From a virus: 37,555 nucleotides of DNA. This document shows, piece after piece, positions 5,994-15,097 of the stretch; positions within the stretch are counted from its first letter, which is position 1, and each line of letters begins with the position of its first letter. The stretch is from IMG/VR virus record IMGVR_UViG_3300032431_000026, positions 1 through 37,555 of that record; one strand, 5' to 3'. Below the pieces are notes generated by a model. That model was given only the letters and a program-made list of their open reading frames with translations, was not told the DNA's origin and searched no databases. The position numbers and the translations under genes are program-made.

Positions 5994-8657
5994 TCAATAA
6001 TGATTTCTCCACGAGGATGAACTAAATGTTTGACTAACTCCGGTACTGCCATCCGTTGCCGTTGCATCAGTACAAAACACTATCAACCCGTTTGCAGGGC
6101 TTGCGATTGCATTGCGTTGTGCTATTGTCATTCGTGGCGGCAGGAAGCCCTGTGTGGTGCTTGTTACGTCTAAAACGGCAGTAGCAGCGGGTGTAAGGGT
6201 ACCAATTCCCACGCCACCACCAACAGGGTTTAAAAGGAGCGCAGATACTTGGCTTGCTCCATTACGCATCTGTATATAACCCCTATTGGCTGGTGTCAAG
6301 CCCTGCGATATAAGCCAATTAGCCGAGTTAAATATTGCTAAACCCTGCACCACAGCCGAACCTATTGTAGGTGTTTCGTTTGTAGTCCAAAACCTAAACC
6401 GTAAAGGATTAGCCGCTGAACCTAGATCCATGTTGCCATCCGATGCGATTTGCAATCTTGTTAGATTATTAGTAATCAAACTTAAAGCGTCATTATTTCT
6501 ACACCCTATTGTAAGGTTGCCGCTGTAGTCAAAAACTGCTTTGTTACCGGTTGCAGGTCTGACCACGCTAATTGATCCCAAGACCTCTAACCGTTCAGCA
6601 GTTGGTGATCTACCTATGCCCACGTTGCCGTTAGCCAACACAGTCATTTGCTCCACATTGTTAGTACGGAAAACCAAGCGTTGATTATCTGTTGTACCAA
6701 GGAAGTCGTTAGCAGGGTTTGTACCGGCGTTGCCTAATGTACCCCAACTTGCGCCCGTGAGTGCGTAGGTATTAGCAGCCCGTTGCCTGCTTAAAACAGA
6801 AGCGTCAGCCGTATCAACCCTTACGGTATAAACAGGGGTCGTTGTGGGATTCGTTATGCTGCTTACAATACCCAATCCATCCACTTTTCCGAAACTTGTT
6901 ACCGTTCCATTGACTGAAATAGGAGCAAAAGTATTGGCCGCCCGTTGTCTGCTTAGTATTGAAGCGTTAGACGTATCAACTGCAACTGTATGTACGGGCG
7001 TAGTGGTCGGATTCGTGACGCTGCTCGTAATTCCTAACCCGTCTATTTTACCGAAACTCGTAACCGTACCGCCCCCGCCACCGCCTGCAATCCTTACCAC
7101 ATCACCATCACTATTAACTCCAATCGCTTCACCTGCTAATGTTGAACTTGCACTTGTCAAGTTTTGGAATCTCAATCCCGATGTACCTGCGCTTTCACTT
7201 GTAATGTGTAGAGTATTCAAAGGTGTTACTGTTCTTATGCCTATCTTACCCGTGGCAGTTGGTACAATAGATGGGTCATCTGATGTTATGTCTGAATAAG
7301 TGTGCAAACCAAAGAGTACACCACCTAAATTTATTGAGTTTGCAGTTGCGTCAGGTAAGCTGATATTGGTTCCTATTATAATATTATTTGAACCAATATT
7401 ATTACCTGTAAATGATAATCCTGTTCTAAATCCAAACAAAGTTGAAAAAGATGCACCTGTTGCCTCATTTCCTGCCTGTTGACCAAAGAAGTTTGAATGA
7501 GTTGCACCTGTTGCACCAAATCCGGTAAGACGTCCAAAGAAGTTTGAATTCGACGCGTTTGTTGCACCATTTCCAGCAGCGTCTCCAAAAAAGTTTGAAA
7601 AAGATGCACCTGTTGCCTCATTTCCTGCCTGTTGACCAAAGAAGTTTGAATGACTGGCACCTGTTGCACCGTTTCCAGCAAATGCACCAAAGAAGTTTGA
7701 AGCACCTGCACTTGTAGCATCAAATCCTGCCTGTGTACCAAAAAAATTTGAAGACTGTTGATTACCTGCATCCAATCCAAAACTCAACCTATCCGAATAA
7801 AATCTTGCTATTTGTAAGTTGTTTCTGCGTATTACGAAATCTACGTTATCAGTTGATCCTATAAAGTTTACAGTAGGGTTTGTTCCCGCATTTCCTAATA
7901 AACCCCATCCGCTTGCGCCTACGCTGTCACGTGCTGCAAACCGTGTTCCGTTGCTAAGTAATAAAATGGTGCTATCAAGCCCCGCATTCTTACCATAGCT
8001 TACAACTGTAGGTAGCGGAGCGGGTATATTTGCAGTTTTAGCATAAGGCGCAAGCATCGAAGCCGTATCGCTAAGGTTTAATTTTAAAGGATTGTTGACA
8101 ATCGGCCAACGATTTAACCGCTGTAAATTAGCGGTACCCGGTGCGCCACTTACAACGGGCTTCCAAGTTATTGTATCCGATTGCGTCCCTATATTCGGTA
8201 GCCTTAATTCGCTCCTTAACTCAACCTGACCGCTTACCCCTAACTGCACGTTTGAAGGTATGGCAGCAGGGCTTCCGATCCTAACTTGTACCAATGCGCT
8301 GTCATACGTGAACCGGCTGCTCCCGTGTAGCTTGCCATTTATAGCAAAAATTACGGCATTGGTTGCATTGCCCGTACTATCAAGAAAGTTCCGTATTCCT
8401 ACGCTCGTGGACGACCTCACCCACTGTTGACCGACCTTCACCCATAGCGTTGAATCCGCCGTTCTTAGGAACAACGCCCCATCCATCGAAGCCGACCATT
8501 TGGGGTTGCTCAATACCGGGGTATCAAGTCCCGCCGGGATCACAAGCATAGTATCGGCCTTCAATCCACGGAACTGAAACGGCGTGTTTTGTTTCTGAAA
8601 TACCTGAGCGCTAAGCCCGGTTGTAATAAGTAATAATATTAAAAGTCTAAAAACCAT
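5994..8657 (-). CDS. Tail fibre / adhesin-like protein with 17-residue repeats
   Basis: 887 residues. N-terminus MVFRLLILLLITTGLSAQ reads as a Sec signal. About residues 300-420 hold seven 17-residue repeats of the type NFFGxxAGNGATGASxS, similar to YadA-head trimeric adhesin repeats. About 525-620 hold two ~46-residue repeats starting VTSFGK(I/V)DGLGI. GNVGIG (about 685) and a C-terminal LPPRMTIAQRNAIASP block are typical of Bacteroidota phage fibres. Likely a trimeric, host-binding fibre at the tail tip. The start overlaps the upstream gene by 19 bases and is preceded by AGGAGA, a rare Shine-Dalgarno site here. An exported adhesin is the alternative. Confidence 0.8.
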   Translation of the reverse strand: MVFRLLILLLITTGLSAQVFQKQNTPFQFRGLKADTMLVIPAGLDTPVLSNPKWSASMDGALFLRTADSTLWVKVGQQWVRSSTSVGIRNFLDSTGNATNAVIFAINGKLHGSSRFTYDSALVQVRIGSPAAIPSNVQLGVSGQVELRSELRLPNIGTQSDTITWKPVVSGAPGTANLQRLNRWPIVNNPLKLNLSDTASMLAPYAKTANIPAPLPTVVSYGKNAGLDSTILLLSNGTRFAARDSVGASGWGLLGNAGTNPTVNFIGSTDNVDFVIRRNNLQIARFYSDRLSFGLDAGNQQSSNFFGTQAGFDATSAGASNFFGAFAGNGATGASHSNFFGQQAGNEATGASFSNFFGDAAGNGATNASNSNFFGRLTGFGATGATHSNFFGQQAGNEATGASFSTLFGFRTGLSFTGNNIGSNNIIIGTNISLPDATANSINLGGVLFGLHTYSDITSDDPSIVPTATGKIGIRTVTPLNTLHITSESAGTSGLRFQNLTSASSTLAGEAIGVNSDGDVVRIAGGGGGGTVTSFGKIDGLGITSSVTNPTTTPVHTVAVDTSNASILSRQRAANTFAPISVNGTVTSFGKVDGLGIVSSITNPTTTPVYTVRVDTADASVLSRQRAANTYALTGASWGTLGNAGTNPANDFLGTTDNQRLVFRTNNVEQMTVLANGNVGIGRSPTAERLEVLGSISVVRPATGNKAVFDYSGNLTIGCRNNDALSLITNNLTRLQIASDGNMDLGSAANPLRFRFWTTNETPTIGSAVVQGLAIFNSANWLISQGLTPANRGYIQMRNGASQVSALLLNPVGGGVGIGTLTPAATAVLDVTSTTQGFLPPRMTIAQRNAIASPANGLIVFCTDATATDGSTGVSQTFSSSSWRNHY

Positions 8658-9064
8658 TCTCCTGATATTTGTAGTGAAATTTGAACGCTGGTGAACTCCT
8701 GAGCGGCTCCATTTATAGATAGGCTAGCAATGTAGCAATCACCGGATATTTCGTAAGGTGTGCTGCCGTCTAGCCACTGATAAATAAATTTCAGAAGCAG
8801 CTTTGCCTTATCCCATGTCAGCAATATGTCGCTCGCCATTTGAGGATCACCCCCTAACGCCGTTATAAACACCATGTCGGCAGTAAGTGTTCCGCTTCTG
8901 TAGGTCGGCTTAACGGCAACAAAATCAGAGGTGGGACCCGTTACCTCTACCAATTCATTATTAAAATTAATGGTGTCGCCGGTAGTGCATCCCGCTATCT
9001 TATAAACAAGATCAACCGAACTTGCTAAAAATATTTTGCTGAAATCCCCTTTGATTGGTGTCAT
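8639..9064 (-). CDS. Tail tip-associated protein, 141 aa
   Basis: Lies between the distal tail protein and the fibre gene, so probably part of the tail tip or fibre attachment. Sequence is beta-rich (DTINFNNELVEVTG, CYIASLSING, QISLQISGEWFLDF) with no known enzymatic motif and no signal peptide. Starts 6 bases after the upstream stop; the end overlaps the fibre start by 19 bases. Function assigned by position only. Confidence 0.7.
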   Translation of the reverse strand: MTPIKGDFSKIFLASSVDLVYKIAGCTTGDTINFNNELVEVTGPTSDFVAVKPTYRSGTLTADMVFITALGGDPQMASDILLTWDKAKLLLKFIYQWLDGSTPYEISGDCYIASLSINGAAQEFTSVQISLQISGEWFLDF

Positions 9065-9070
9065 ATCTTT

Positions 9071-10939
9071 TTATTTATCTATATCCTCCTGCCGCTGCAA
9101 AATCCATACACTATCCTTTACGATTGTATCCACTACATCATAACTAATATAAGCCAGAAGCGCACTAAATTTATCGTTCTTTATATCCCAATCAAAGGCA
9201 ACCACAACGCATTTATAAGGGGTTGCAAAGCCTGGTATATCAACCTCGTAAATGTCACCTATATTTAGGTTTTTGCCGTATAAATCAACCTCGATATAAA
9301 GTTGTGGTTTAGCAAACAAACGCATGTAGGTGTTAGTAGCGAACTCAGTGGGTCCCCATTCCTTGCTTGTTGACATATAATCGCTTATAAAGTCACCGGG
9401 TACTTTGTCACCAACGGCATCATAAAACAGGCTTACATAATCGTCAAATAGTGTTGATGGATTCGGATAAATCTCGTTATCAAAAGCTAGCCCAATTGTT
9501 TCAAATACTTCATTTGGTCTGACGCCCTGATTATCTTTCCTACCCAAAGACTTAAATACTTTGTAATCCGTATCCAATACGTCTTTACCTATACCGAAGT
9601 CCGCATAACTATATCTAATATATGATGTTGCACTATTATATGTGGTTCCTAAAACCGGTACCTCAGGTCTGTATATTATTATTGTAACCTCGCCTTCTGC
9701 CGGTGCCAATGATGTGCGGGAAGTGATATAATTAATCTGACTTTCACCAATCAAAACTATTGGCGTTGCCGTAAGTATCCATTCGTTTTCCGTATTTAAA
9801 AAATAGATATTCGCAGCACTCTGAAACTTTAAACTTATACGGGCGTTAACTAATCCCACCCCTGAAAATGTGTTGTTATAATTAAGAAACAACTTCATCT
9901 GACTGCTTGCCGCTACCGTTATTCCCGTCTGTTCATAGGTGTCAGTACTGTTTGGAACACTACCGACATAGTTACCCCTTACACCAAAGTAGCTAATACC
10001 CGCTAGTATTACTTGACTATAAATAACGGTCGCCAATGTACCGAATTGTTCCCAATCTATGAATCCCTGATTAGGTCCCACCGTAACGTAACGAGTGAAG
10101 TCACGGTTCTTAATTGCGTGTCGTGTATTGTAGTGAAAACTTTTGCCCGTTGCCTTGCTCAAAGGGCTTTCAAAACGGACATTTAAACCCCGTGATAATA
10201 TTTCAAAGTTTGCGAGTAATGATGCCGGGTAAAGTGCTAAACTTTTATCAATGAAGTTATCAATTACCCAGTTCCCGCCCTTCTGATAAATGGTGCTTTG
10301 CATCAGCCTTAATTCCTTGCTTAGCAAAGTGTATGCCATTTGTGGCTCCACACCGTTAAGGTCTAAACACATTATTTGTTCCAGATATGTGTACTCATGT
10401 ATTGGTACCGATTGACCAAAGTATCTAACCGATGTGTTATAAACGAAGGGTAATGTTATGTTAGTGTAGCCCACCTGTCGCTCGATCATGGTTTTAATGG
10501 GCTGCAAAGCTATGAAGGCGTCCTGGAAAACATTGTCCGGACTGTTCTGCAGGGATCCAAGATTATCACTAAATTGTAACGTCAATTCACGAAGCCCAAA
10601 GGGCGTATAGTTCGCACTTGTTTGGGGCTGCAACCAACCGTACCATTCAAAGCCATTTGCACCAGTTACCTCTATAAACCATGTCTTGTTATCCGCTAAA
10701 ACGAACTCCGCAATTTGAGCCGGTTGAAGGCTAATTATAACGGTTAATTGACTACCACGGATCGGCCATAAAAGGTTTGCATTATTTCTGTCGTATCCAA
10801 GTATCACGAAGTTCCTGCCCGGCATAAAATCAAGTTGCTCAACGGTTCCGGCAAACCCTTCCTGCTTTATTAATATAACAAATTGCTCCCCGTCTTTAAC
10901 CGTTAGAAATGTAAAACTATATTTGTTTGCTAAAGCCAT
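9071..10939 (-). CDS. Distal tail / baseplate hub protein
   Basis: 622 residues directly downstream of the tape measure gene, where Dit and Tal-type tail-tip proteins are encoded in siphoviruses. The N-terminal ~130 residues are beta-rich (SFTFLTVKDGEQFVILI, FEWYGWLQP); the middle carries carbohydrate-module-like strands; the C-terminal part (QLYIEVDLYGKNLNIGD, CVVVAFDWDIKNDKFSA) resembles receptor-side tail proteins. No hydrolase motif seen. The ATG overlaps the tape measure stop by one base (TAATG). Confidence 0.72.
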   Translation of the reverse strand: MALANKYSFTFLTVKDGEQFVILIKQEGFAGTVEQLDFMPGRNFVILGYDRNNANLLWPIRGSQLTVIISLQPAQIAEFVLADNKTWFIEVTGANGFEWYGWLQPQTSANYTPFGLRELTLQFSDNLGSLQNSPDNVFQDAFIALQPIKTMIERQVGYTNITLPFVYNTSVRYFGQSVPIHEYTYLEQIMCLDLNGVEPQMAYTLLSKELRLMQSTIYQKGGNWVIDNFIDKSLALYPASLLANFEILSRGLNVRFESPLSKATGKSFHYNTRHAIKNRDFTRYVTVGPNQGFIDWEQFGTLATVIYSQVILAGISYFGVRGNYVGSVPNSTDTYEQTGITVAASSQMKLFLNYNNTFSGVGLVNARISLKFQSAANIYFLNTENEWILTATPIVLIGESQINYITSRTSLAPAEGEVTIIIYRPEVPVLGTTYNSATSYIRYSYADFGIGKDVLDTDYKVFKSLGRKDNQGVRPNEVFETIGLAFDNEIYPNPSTLFDDYVSLFYDAVGDKVPGDFISDYMSTSKEWGPTEFATNTYMRLFAKPQLYIEVDLYGKNLNIGDIYEVDIPGFATPYKCVVVAFDWDIKNDKFSALLAYISYDVVDTIVKDSVWILQRQEDIDK

Positions 10940-13065
10940 TACCCGAAGTTGTTTTGCCTGTTTCCGCTTGCCTGGTTTAAAATAAATAGTAAGTTGTTGC
11001 CGCTTATAGCCGTTGTTAATGTACCGCCACCGCCACCACCCATGCCGATGCCGCTAACTATCTGACCCGATGTTGATGGTACAAATATTTCCGGCCCTGC
11101 TTCACCCACATTGTAAGCCACCCCGGCGTTAACGGGTCCGCCGTTGGCACGACCACCAAGTAAGGCAGTAAGGAAGCCACCACCGCCACCTGTACCGGCA
11201 TTAAAAGCCTTAGTAATTGCCTGTAGAATAAGAGCCTTTGCAATAGCTTTTATTATCTCCAATACGAACCCCTTAACGGAATCAATGAGTGAATCAAATA
11301 AGTTTTCACCCGATGCAATGGCATTAAATATGCCGTCTATTGCACTCGATGCAATGCCGGAGGTCACGGTCTCCATATTAATATTAAGCTCGTCAAACGC
11401 CAAAGCCAATCCGCTAACCGAAGCACGAGCCGCAGCCGCCGCAGCATCTTGCGCCTCCAATGCCGCCGCCGATGGACCTAACAGGCTGGCGTTACCGGCA
11501 AAAGTTGGTACCGCAATTAATGATGCGGCCTTTTCCGCTATACTTGCCTTTTGCTTAGCAGCCGTAACCCTATCAACTTCTTTGCTTAATGCTATCAGTC
11601 CATTTGTTTCGGCAGCTATTACCTCAATTAGTTTCGAGCCCGTACCAACCCGCAAGGCGTTGCTTGCTTCAAGTTTTTTAAGGGCGACATCTTCGCTATA
11701 AATAGCTAAGGCACTGTTATTAGTTGATTCATTTAATTCATCTTTTATAACTTTAGTATCTTCTAATTTAGCCCCTAAATTAGCTGTAGCAGCCGCACCT
11801 TCATCAACGAATTTATTATAAAATGCTTGCTGCTTATTTAGCTGATTTTGAGTAGCAATGAGCGGATCTAATTCTTTTTGTAATTCAACGGCAGACCTAC
11901 GTCTCTGTTCGTCCGCACTTATAAAAGTTCTGCTCCCATCGCCTACCGTTAAGTTAGTACGGTCTCTACCTTCGCCAAATGTCGCAAGCCTGTCACGAAC
12001 CTTTAAGTTTTCATTAAAAACCTTATTTTGTGCGTTAGCTATTTTTAATTCCACAGCCAATTGTTTAGCCGCTATTTTTGTTGTGACCTCAGTGGCAGCC
12101 CTTGCCTTAGCTGCTTTGCCTAAATCTATCGCTAAGTTTGAATAAGCATTACCAACCTGTCCGGCTAATATCTGTTCCTTTGTTAAACTACCGAAATAAG
12201 CCGGATATTTTTTTTGCAATTCATCAACAAAAAAGATACGCTGCTTCTGTGACAGGTTTGTGTTTTCAATTCCCCGGCGCAAGGCGTCAAGCCCTATCGT
12301 TTCCTTTGCCGATGCTTGCCGTGCAGCCTCACCAAAGCCCTCTATAGCAGCCTTTGCCGCTTCTGTAGATTTAGTCAAGTCAACTGCATCTTTTGCTCCC
12401 TTGCCAAACGAAGAAAAAAACGCTTTTATTTCAGGCCCGAAGGCAATAAGTGCTGAGGTAACAGCACTTACAGCAAGGGCAATACCGGCTGGACCAAGCA
12501 ATGCACTGCCCAAGGCTTTTAATGCACCGCCCGTACTACCGGTTGACCTGCTTAACCGTCCAAACGATTCTATCAAGGGGTCAATGTTGTTGGCAATACC
12601 AATAATTCCAAACGGCGCATCCTGTATTACCCGTCCGAAGTTGGTAAGCGCATTGGTTGCATTCGGTGTCTTAGTGGCTATGGCCCCCAATCCCTTTGCA
12701 AAGCCCTGCGTGGGTGTGCTTAATGCCGTTATCCTGGCTTGTGTTGCACCTAAGATATTATTCAGTCTTTCTATCTGTTTCGGGTCTGTGGCAGCAAGCA
12801 AGGCGGCCTGTAGCTTCGGCAGCCTACCGATTAGAACACCTATTGTCCCGGTTAAGTCCCGGACGGGTTTGACATCAGGTGCAGACTTCGTTTTTTCCAG
12901 AGCCTGCAGAGCCTTTTTAACCTTATCTAATTCGGCTTCAAGTTTCTTATATTCCTTTGTGCTACCGCCGACCTCCTGCTCAACCTTTTTGCCAAAGCCG
13001 ACAATGTCAGCGGTTGCCTGATCCACCTCAGCCCGTAAAATAATATCTAAAACATTATCAGCCAT
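10939..13065 (-). CDS. Tape measure protein
   Basis: 708 residues from ATG 13065 (MADNVLDI), which overlaps the stop of the frameshift-made chaperone; frame upstream to 13215 belongs to that chaperone and is not part of this protein. Long Ala/Lys/Glu helices, a hydrophobic central region (GPAGIALAVSAVTSALIAF), and the standard C-terminal block GGPVNAGVAYNVGEAGPE then IFVPSTSGQIV. The protein sets tail length during assembly and is ejected with DNA. At about 0.15 nm per residue the tail would be near 105 nm (family rule, not measured). Small for the class but plausible for a ~37 kb genome. Confidence 0.92.
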   Translation of the reverse strand: MADNVLDIILRAEVDQATADIVGFGKKVEQEVGGSTKEYKKLEAELDKVKKALQALEKTKSAPDVKPVRDLTGTIGVLIGRLPKLQAALLAATDPKQIERLNNILGATQARITALSTPTQGFAKGLGAIATKTPNATNALTNFGRVIQDAPFGIIGIANNIDPLIESFGRLSRSTGSTGGALKALGSALLGPAGIALAVSAVTSALIAFGPEIKAFFSSFGKGAKDAVDLTKSTEAAKAAIEGFGEAARQASAKETIGLDALRRGIENTNLSQKQRIFFVDELQKKYPAYFGSLTKEQILAGQVGNAYSNLAIDLGKAAKARAATEVTTKIAAKQLAVELKIANAQNKVFNENLKVRDRLATFGEGRDRTNLTVGDGSRTFISADEQRRRSAVELQKELDPLIATQNQLNKQQAFYNKFVDEGAAATANLGAKLEDTKVIKDELNESTNNSALAIYSEDVALKKLEASNALRVGTGSKLIEVIAAETNGLIALSKEVDRVTAAKQKASIAEKAASLIAVPTFAGNASLLGPSAAALEAQDAAAAAARASVSGLALAFDELNINMETVTSGIASSAIDGIFNAIASGENLFDSLIDSVKGFVLEIIKAIAKALILQAITKAFNAGTGGGGGFLTALLGGRANGGPVNAGVAYNVGEAGPEIFVPSTSGQIVSGIGMGGGGGGTLTTAISGNNLLFILNQASGNRQNNFG

Positions 13066-13687
13066 TATTTTGCTTTTTCTTGCCTTAAAAATTGTACCAT
13101 TTCGGCAAATGTAGCCTTCTCTTTTTCGCCGTCTATAAGCGGTAGTTTCATCATGTCGGATGGCCGCTTGATCTTCTTTGCGCCGGCCATCCGTGCGATC
13201 ACGGTTCCAAGCCACCGGAACGAATCCAATTCGATCTGCTTCCTAAGTTCATTACCGGCTACAAGTTCATTGTATTGTACAATGGTGAATCGGTAGTATT
13301 CCCAGGGCCTTAATCCTAATACTCCAAAGGCGTACTGTCTAACTTCACTGTAGGTGCTATCTTTTTTTTTGCGGGTTCGGAACCGGCTTCCGTAATGGTT
13401 TGCGCCACTTTGCTTTTATTGTATTCAGCAAGAACCTTCAACAGCGTATCGGCCAAATCAGGATCGTTATTATTGTCCTCCAAAAACATGAATACCTCAC
13501 CCCTTGTTACAGAAGGTGCTTCATCATATCCAAGGCAATAGTTTTCATGGGCGTAAAAGATAAGCATGGCCATAAACTCAATGGTACCAAACTTATCTTT
13601 GCCCTTTGCATTAGCTACAAGCATCTCGCCAAGGTGCAGCCCAATCCTAAGTTTAAGCGTCTTACCCGCTATATTTATTTCTATCAT
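13065..13687 (-). CDS. Tail assembly chaperone, -1 frameshift (G-T-like) form
   Basis: A second reading frame without its own start runs from the slippery run A AAA AAG (13367-13361 within an A9G tract) to TAA at 13067-13065. It encodes ~98 residues beginning DSTYSEVRQYAFGVLG and containing GLRPWEYYRFTIVQYNELV, which matches the Gly-Leu-x-Pro-x-(E)-(F/Y) phage tail chaperone motif. Its stop overlaps the tape measure ATG (TAATG), so it fills an otherwise unexplained 250-base gap. A -1 slip gives a ~207-residue fusion, as for lambda G-T. The fusion would recruit tape measure to tail tube subunits. Frame continuity is seen directly; slippage efficiency is inferred. Confidence 0.87.
13316..13687 (-). 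CDS. Tail assembly chaperone, short (G-like) form
   Basis: 123 residues between the major tail protein and tape measure genes, the fixed position of tail chaperones. Begins MIEINIAGKTLKLRIGL, with helices typical of the family, and ends in a charged tail after AEAGSEPAKKK. Start overlaps the major tail protein stop by one base (TAATG). Codons 106-109 read GCA AAA AAA AAG, a slippery site from which a longer product is made (see the entry ending at 13065). Confidence 0.88.
   Translation of the reverse strand: MIEINIAGKTLKLRIGLHLGEMLVANAKGKDKFGTIEFMAMLIFYAHENYCLGYDEAPSVTRGEVFMFLEDNNNDPDLADTLLKVLAEYNKSKVAQTITEAGSEPAKKKIAPTVKLDSTPLEY
13361..13370 (-). promoter_or_regulatory. -1 programmed frameshift slippery site
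   Basis: Minus-strand A9G tract, read in frame 0 as GCA AAA AAA AAG. It contains the heptamer A AAA AAG, the E. coli dnaX type, where both tRNAs can re-pair one base back. The -1 frame then stays open for 98 codons to the tape measure start. Confidence 0.85.
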
Positions 13688-14118
13688 TAAATTCCGTTTA
13701 CAGGCGTACCGTTAACCGCGAAAGTGGCATCAAAGGCTACGAAGTCATCAACGGGAGCCTGAATGTTTAATGCGGTGAATACCCCGTTACCGCTAAAATC
13801 AAGGACTATACCCGCCGTTGATAGGTCACCATAGACAAAATCTAAACTGGTACCGGCTGCGAACCAATCCCAAAGCTCATTGTGGCTTATGGTACCGGCT
13901 GCTGGTAAGAAATCAGAAACGCCGCTCAAAGGAATTTCAAAGGATGGGGTACCTGCTGTTTTTAGTACGCCGCATTTTGTTGCCCTGCTTACCTCGTCAC
14001 TTGAACCATCCAAACTTAGTTCCTCGTTACAAACTACAAAACGGAAACTTCCGGTACTGCCTGTTTGCCTTAAAAACAATTTAATTAAATTACCGCTTCT
14101 TGGTGTTGCTGTTGGCAT
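13687..14118 (-). CDS. Major tail (tube) protein
   Basis: 143 residues, immediately upstream of the tail chaperone. The composition is that of a tail tube subunit: beta-rich, small residues, few charges (GTPSFEIPLSGVSDFLP, LDFVYGDLSTAG, FVAFDATFAVNG). Similar to the TP901-1/lambda V tail tube fold by layout; the exact family cannot be fixed by eye. It polymerises into the tail tube around the tape measure. The stop overlaps the chaperone ATG by one base. Confidence 0.82.
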   Translation of the reverse strand: MPTATPRSGNLIKLFLRQTGSTGSFRFVVCNEELSLDGSSDEVSRATKCGVLKTAGTPSFEIPLSGVSDFLPAAGTISHNELWDWFAAGTSLDFVYGDLSTAGIVLDFSGNGVFTALNIQAPVDDFVAFDATFAVNGTPVNGI

Positions 14119-14129
14119 TTTATTTTAAT

Positions 14130-14534
14130 TTACTGATTAATTAATGAGTTAAATATCATTGTTTTTTGATATACGGAAACACTGTTATCATTACTTGCGT
14201 TTTCGTCCGAACTCGACAAAACACAACCTGCATGATTAAAGTTTTCTATTAATAAATAGGAGTAGTTTTCAGGTGTCATTATGGTTAGGATATTGTCGCT
14301 AATATCGTCAATCCTTTTCCTTCCCCCAGCTTCTCTGTATTCATTGTATAAGGTTATGGTTATAGTTGCATTGTAAGCAGACATGCTCTTTATAGCCCTT
14401 TGCCGGCAACTAACGGAAACCACCGCATAAGGTGTAACCGCACTTGATAACGGAACCATGCCATATGCCTTGAAAGGTAATGCAGTGATGGCATTTATAA
14501 CCGCATCTCTTACAAATCTGTTTGGATCAATCAT
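14130..14534 (-). CDS. Tail terminator / DUF3168-like tail completion protein
   Basis: 134 residues placed between the gp10-like protein and the tail tube gene, as tail terminators are. N-terminal helix (FVRDAVINAITAL), followed by strands including VTPYAVVSVSCRQ and TITITLYNEY. The order resembles gp17/gpU-like proteins that cap the tail tube and join it to the head. Overlaps the upstream gene by 4 bases. Confidence 0.7.
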   Translation of the reverse strand: MIDPNRFVRDAVINAITALPFKAYGMVPLSSAVTPYAVVSVSCRQRAIKSMSAYNATITITLYNEYREAGGRKRIDDISDNILTIMTPENYSYLLIENFNHAGCVLSSSDENASNDNSVSVYQKTMIFNSLINQ

Positions 14535-15097
14535 GATTTTTTTCGTATTGCTTTTTGTAAATCCTGTATAATTTGCGGGTATACTTCATCGTATGCTTTG
14601 TAAAAGAATGGCTGCGCCTTTATGCCGAACTTAAATATTTTGTTGGCAATGGCATAGGCTATCCGCTTAATATTAACGAGGTCATTTTTACTCGCCTTCA
14701 TTTTCCTCTGCGTCTTAACGCTGAACCTATTGCCTAATCCTTTTCTTACTACCCACTCCATTATAGCCTTTATGAAGTCCCCTTTCTTACCGCTTGCACC
14801 CTTAAATTTAGCGGCTATATTAGCCCGTCCGTTAGCTTCAAACTTACTCTTAGTTCCGAACTCAACATAAGGCCCGTAAAACGTATTGACTTTAATTTGT
14901 TTATTAAAGGGAATATATGTTTCGGCGAATATGCTACCCCTTAAAAGACCTCTATCGGCAGGTGCCAACAATTTCGCTCTTTCCTCAATCCGGTTTGCAC
15001 CATCACTCATTACCCTGTCAATCTCCTGTTTCTTATCTTCGGTCTGCTGATTTAGCCTTCGCAAAACCTGTGCTAAATTCTTTACCTCGAACCTCAT
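14531..15097 (-). CDS. HK97 gp10-like tail completion protein
   Basis: 188 residues with the gp10 family signature: a long N-terminal helix, AKLLAPADRGLLRGSI (around 35-55), and TFYGPYVEFGT (around 72-82). C-terminal extension is basic with a helix ending AIRKKS. These proteins sit at the head-tail interface and complete the tail end. Overlaps neighbours by 4 bases on both sides. Confidence 0.85.
   Translation of the reverse strand: MRFEVKNLAQVLRRLNQQTEDKKQEIDRVMSDGANRIEERAKLLAPADRGLLRGSIFAETYIPFNKQIKVNTFYGPYVEFGTKSKFEANGRANIAAKFKGASGKKGDFIKAIMEWVVRKGLGNRFSVKTQRKMKASKNDLVNIKRIAYAIANKIFKFGIKAQPFFYKAYDEVYPQIIQDLQKAIRKKS

Noticed and set aside
7380-7757. Regular repeats considered as a CRISPR array
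   Set aside because: The 51-bp units are in-frame protein repeats with no conserved repeat/variable spacer alternation.
7376-7780. 134-residue second frame on the minus strand within the fibre gene
   Set aside because: Its Gln/Leu-rich repeated sequence is just the 51-bp fibre repeats read out of frame; because the repeat length is a multiple of 3, any frame without a stop stays open.
12260-13021. 253-residue open frame on the + strand opposite the tape measure
   Set aside because: It lies fully antisense to a clear tape measure gene; Ala- and Pro-rich composition is a shadow of the helical coding strand, with no promoter or leader.
13066-13215. N-terminal extension of the tape measure (frame open to 13215)
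   Set aside because: Arg-rich and unlike a tape measure; this DNA encodes the -1 frame of the tail chaperone, and ATG 13065 overlaps that stop.
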